This document shows, piece after piece, positions 6,165-7,849 of a DNA stretch of 7,849 nt. The stretch is from Eubacterium sp. TM05-53 (GTDB lineage: Bacteria > Bacillota_I > Bacilli_A > Erysipelotrichales > Erysipelotrichaceae), in contig NZ_QSPK01000083.1 in NCBI RefSeq assembly GCF_003436425.1, positions 1-7,849 on the forward strand, read 5' to 3'. The stretch's first letter is position 1. Each line of letters starts with the position of its first letter. Under the pieces are notes generated by a model that was not told the DNA's origin, did no database searches, and worked only from the letters and a program-made list of their open reading frames with translations. The position numbers and the translations under genes were made by a program.

Positions 6165-6200
6165 AGACACTTCAACAATGAGGTGTCTATTTTTGTATTT
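6165..6200 (+). terminator. Leader terminator hairpin upstream of orf23
   Basis: AGACACTTC (6165-6173) pairs with GAGGTGTCT (6180-6188) over 9 bp with one wobble and a six-base loop, followed by TATTTTTGTATTT. It sits about 130 bp before the orf23 start. It could stop transcripts entering from the IME side, or act as an attenuator for the ICE transfer genes. Confidence 0.7.
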
Positions 6201-6219
6201 AATTTGAAAGGTCGTGATA

Positions 6220-6285
6220 ATGATGGAAAGAAAAACTTTGGAAAGGAAATGTCGTTCTCCTACGAAAGATACGCTGAAAACATAA
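6220..6285 (+). CDS. Possible 21-residue leader peptide upstream of orf23
   Basis: A short reading frame begins ATGATGG at 6220 and ends with TAA at 6285, coding for MMERKTLERKCRSPTKDTLKT. An AAAGG (6207-6211) lies about eight bases before the first ATG. It falls between the leader terminator and orf23, and is rich in Lys, Arg and Thr. A frame this short can arise by chance, and there is no independent evidence of translation. Confidence 0.25.
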   Translation: MMERKTLERKCRSPTKDTLKT

Positions 6286-6317
6286 AAATCAATAGATCAC
6301 AGAAAGGACGAAAAAAT

Positions 6318-6632
6318 ATGGAACTAAAATTTGTTATTCCCAACATGGAAAAGACTTTTGGAAACTTAGAATTTGCCGGTGAGGATAAAGTCATACAAAG
6401 AAGAATCAACGGACAGCTTACGGTCTTATCAAGAAGCTACAACCTCTATTCCGATGTGCAGAGAGCAGACGATATTATCGTGATACTTCCGGCAGAAGCA
6501 GGCGAAAAGAACTTTGCCTTTGAGGAAAAAGTAAAACTCATCCATCCCCGTATCAGAGCAGAGGGATATAAAATCGGCACACGAGGATTTACCAATTACA
6601 TTCTGGAAGCCGACGACATGATAAAGGCATAG
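6318..6632 (+). CDS. orf23: Tn916 Orf23-like DUF961 protein (HelP/YdcP family helicase processivity factor)
   Basis: This 104-residue protein closely follows what I remember of Tn916 Orf23 (MELKFVIPNMEKTFGNLEF at the start, GTRGFTNYILEADDMIKA at the end). The start at 6318 is chosen because AGAAAGGACG (6301-6310) precedes it; a TTG at 6147 opens the same frame earlier but would read through the terminator hairpin. The family member HelP (YdcP) of ICEBs1 helps the host helicase PcrA unwind the element DNA for rolling-circle replication and transfer, and Tn916 Orf22/Orf23 are its homologues. It is 16 bp before orf22 and probably co-transcribed with it. No defects are visible. Confidence 0.93.
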   Translation: MELKFVIPNMEKTFGNLEFAGEDKVIQRRINGQLTVLSRSYNLYSDVQRADDIIVILPAEAGEKNFAFEEKVKLIHPRIRAEGYKIGTRGFTNYILEADDMIKA

Positions 6633-6648
6633 AAAGCGAGGAAAAGAA

Positions 6649-7029
6649 ATGAGATTAGCAAACGGTATCGTCTTAGAAAAGGAAGCGACATTTGGAGAGT
6701 TGAAATTCTCCGCACTTCGCCGTGAGGTACGCATTCAAAAGGAAGATGGCACGCTTTCGGAAGAAATTAAGGAGCGTACCTATGACCTCAAATCCAAAGG
6801 ACAGGGACGAATGATTCAGGTGAGCATTCCTGCAAGCGTTCCGCTGAAAGAATTTGACTATAACGCACATGTAGAGCTTATCAATCCGGTAGCCGATACG
6901 GTAGCGACCGCAACCTTTCAGGGAGCAGAGGTGGACTGGTATATCAAGGCAGATGATATTGTGCCGGCGAAGGATTCAGGAAATTTCAAGAGGGAAGCTC
7001 CTAAAAAAGAACCCATATCTGAAAAGTAA
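6649..7029 (+). CDS. orf22: Tn916 Orf22-like DUF961 protein (HelP/YdcP family helicase processivity factor)
   Basis: This 126-residue protein is a second DUF961 member. It starts MRLANGIVLEKEATFGELKFSALRREVR and carries the family features YDLKSKGQGRMIQVSIP (about 46-62) and WYIKADDI near residue 105. It is a paralogue of the preceding gene: both share TFG.L.F near the start and the ADD motif near the end. Like orf23 it is inferred to assist helicase-driven unwinding of the ICE during conjugation. The C-terminal tail (about 112-126) is charged and likely disordered. GCGAGG about 10 bases upstream serves as RBS. The length is normal for Orf22. Confidence 0.93.
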   Translation: MRLANGIVLEKEATFGELKFSALRREVRIQKEDGTLSEEIKERTYDLKSKGQGRMIQVSIPASVPLKEFDYNAHVELINPVADTVATATFQGAEVDWYIKADDIVPAKDSGNFKREAPKKEPISEK

Positions 7030-7064
7030 GGTAAAGAACGCAAATCGAAAGGAGAAACAGGCAC

Positions 7065-7814
7065 ATGAAACAGTGGCTTCTTTCCGGTAAACGGATTCGA
7101 CCAAGCGATAAGGATTTGGTCTTTCATACAGCCGTATCAATATTCCTGCCGGTTTTTATTCTTGTTGTTGCCCTGTTTCATGCAAAGACAATCTCAGAGA
7201 TAAACTGGCAGGATTTTCATTTACCAAAAGCAGGTGAAATCAATGTTCCCTATCTTTCCATAAGCTGTATTAGCTCCGGTGTTATCTGCCTGCTGCTTGT
7301 TTTGGTGATTAAACGCTATCGCTATGACTGGATAAAACAGCTCTATCATCGTCAGAAATTAGCCAGAATGATACTGGAAAACAAATGGTATGAAGCAAAG
7401 CAGGTAAAATCAGAGGGGATTTTTAAAGATTCTTCCAGCCGGACAAGAGAAAAGATAAGCTACTTCCCGAAAGTCTATTACCGCATGAAAAACGGTCTGA
7501 TTCAGATACGTGTAGAAATTACGCTGGGCAAGTATCAGGAACAGCTCCTGCATTTGGAGAAAAAGCTGGAGAGCGGCTTATATTGTGAGCTGACCGAAAA
7601 GGAGCTGAAAGATTCCTATGTGGAATATACCCTGCTTTATGACATGATTGCCAATCGTATTTCCATTGACGAGGTACAGGCAAAAAGCGGAAAGCTACGC
7701 CTTATGAAAAATATATGGTGGGAATATGACAAGCTCCCTCATATGTTAATTGCCGGTGGTACAGGCGGCGGTAAAACCTATTTTATCCTGACTGTTGATT
7801 GCCAAATTAATTGA
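7065..7814 (+). CDS. orf21: Truncated Tn916 Orf21-like FtsK/SpoIIIE coupling protein (TcpA/ConQ type)
   Basis: AAAGGAG (7048-7054) precedes the ATG. The 249-residue product has two N-terminal membrane helices (about 19-38 and 62-82), the conserved region VEITLGKYQEQLLHLEKKL, and Walker A GGTGGGKT (231-238). Intact Orf21 is about 460 residues and continues LTLIEALL after YFI. Here the match ends at LT (243) and only VDCQIN and a stop (7812-7814) follow. The Walker B region and the rest of the motor are therefore missing, and this copy cannot act as a coupling ATPase. The cause is either a frameshift (the +1 frame reads LIAKLIEYENQ then stops) or, more likely given the AT-rich tail, an insertion, deletion or assembly junction near 7797. 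Confidence 0.88.
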   Translation: MKQWLLSGKRIRPSDKDLVFHTAVSIFLPVFILVVALFHAKTISEINWQDFHLPKAGEINVPYLSISCISSGVICLLLVLVIKRYRYDWIKQLYHRQKLARMILENKWYEAKQVKSEGIFKDSSSRTREKISYFPKVYYRMKNGLIQIRVEITLGKYQEQLLHLEKKLESGLYCELTEKELKDSYVEYTLLYDMIANRISIDEVQAKSGKLRLMKNIWWEYDKLPHMLIAGGTGGGKTYFILTVDCQIN

Positions 7815-7849
7815 ATATGAAAACCAATAATCTAATCACATTAAATGAA

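Larger units (their letters stand above)
6165..7849 (+). mobile_element. Start of a Tn916-family ICE (orf23-orf22-orf21 module), truncated by the window and by a break in orf21
   Basis: Three genes in the order of Tn916 orf23, orf22 and orf21 follow a leader hairpin, with short gaps and good ribosome binding sites. Codon use shifts to more G/C-ending codons than in the genes before 5,824. The module normally leads into oriT and the orf20 relaxase, but orf21 is interrupted near 7797 and nothing later is visible. I recognise no orf24 upstream of orf23. The left boundary is placed at the leader hairpin for convenience. Confidence 0.75.

Noticed and set aside
6147..6317. 57-codon N-terminal extension of orf23 from a TTG
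   Set aside because: It would translate through the terminator hairpin, and the known Orf23 start with its ribosome binding site is at 6318.
7795..7849. 5' end of a group II intron in orf21
   Set aside because: No GUGYG-type intron start is visible at the break, and only about 50 bases remain, too few to judge.

Overview
The window is AT-rich, with strong AGGAGG-type ribosome binding sites, all genes on the plus strand and short intergenic gaps. This fits a low-GC Gram-positive (Bacillota) host, for example a gut or enterococcal/clostridial-type organism; the species cannot be named from the sequence. No chromosomal housekeeping gene is present, and everything recognisable belongs to mobile DNA.

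Positions 1 to about 6,100 look like an integrative and mobilizable element (IME). In order it holds: a good promoter (93-121) followed at its expected start point by a perfect 18-bp palindrome; a small unknown protein (162-458); a RepA-like AAA helicase (570-1589); a GC-rich array of 9-bp iterons in inverted orientation around an AT-rich core (1595-1667), a candidate replication origin; a tyrosine integrase (1703-2860); a roughly 315-bp non-coding tract made almost entirely of hairpins (2872-3186), containing a candidate oriT; a compact MOBV relaxase (3235-3876); a VirD4/TraG-type coupling ATPase translationally coupled to it (3873-5237); a DUF6037-like cargo protein (5249-5824); and a strong terminator (5839-5876). 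The genes make a coherent kit: integration by Int, replication or unwinding by the helicase, nicking by the relaxase, and delivery to another element's mating channel by the coupling protein. No mating-pore genes are present, so transfer would need a helper.

Positions 5,877 to about 6,164 are non-coding and hold the likely junction. From about 6,165 onward the sequence is of higher GC, has different codon use, and is the conserved start of a Tn916-family integrative conjugative element (ICE): a leader with a terminator hairpin, orf23 and orf22 (both DUF961/HelP-like helicase processivity factors), and orf21 (FtsK/TcpA-type coupling protein).

orf21 is broken immediately after its Walker A motif, and the last roughly 50 bases turn AT-rich. 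This suggests that another insertion, a rearrangement or an assembly junction begins at the right edge of the window. Positions 1-92 hold no gene that I can support. The strongest candidates for something new are the hairpin array with its possible nick site in front of the relaxase, and the iteron-like origin candidate between the helicase and integrase genes.
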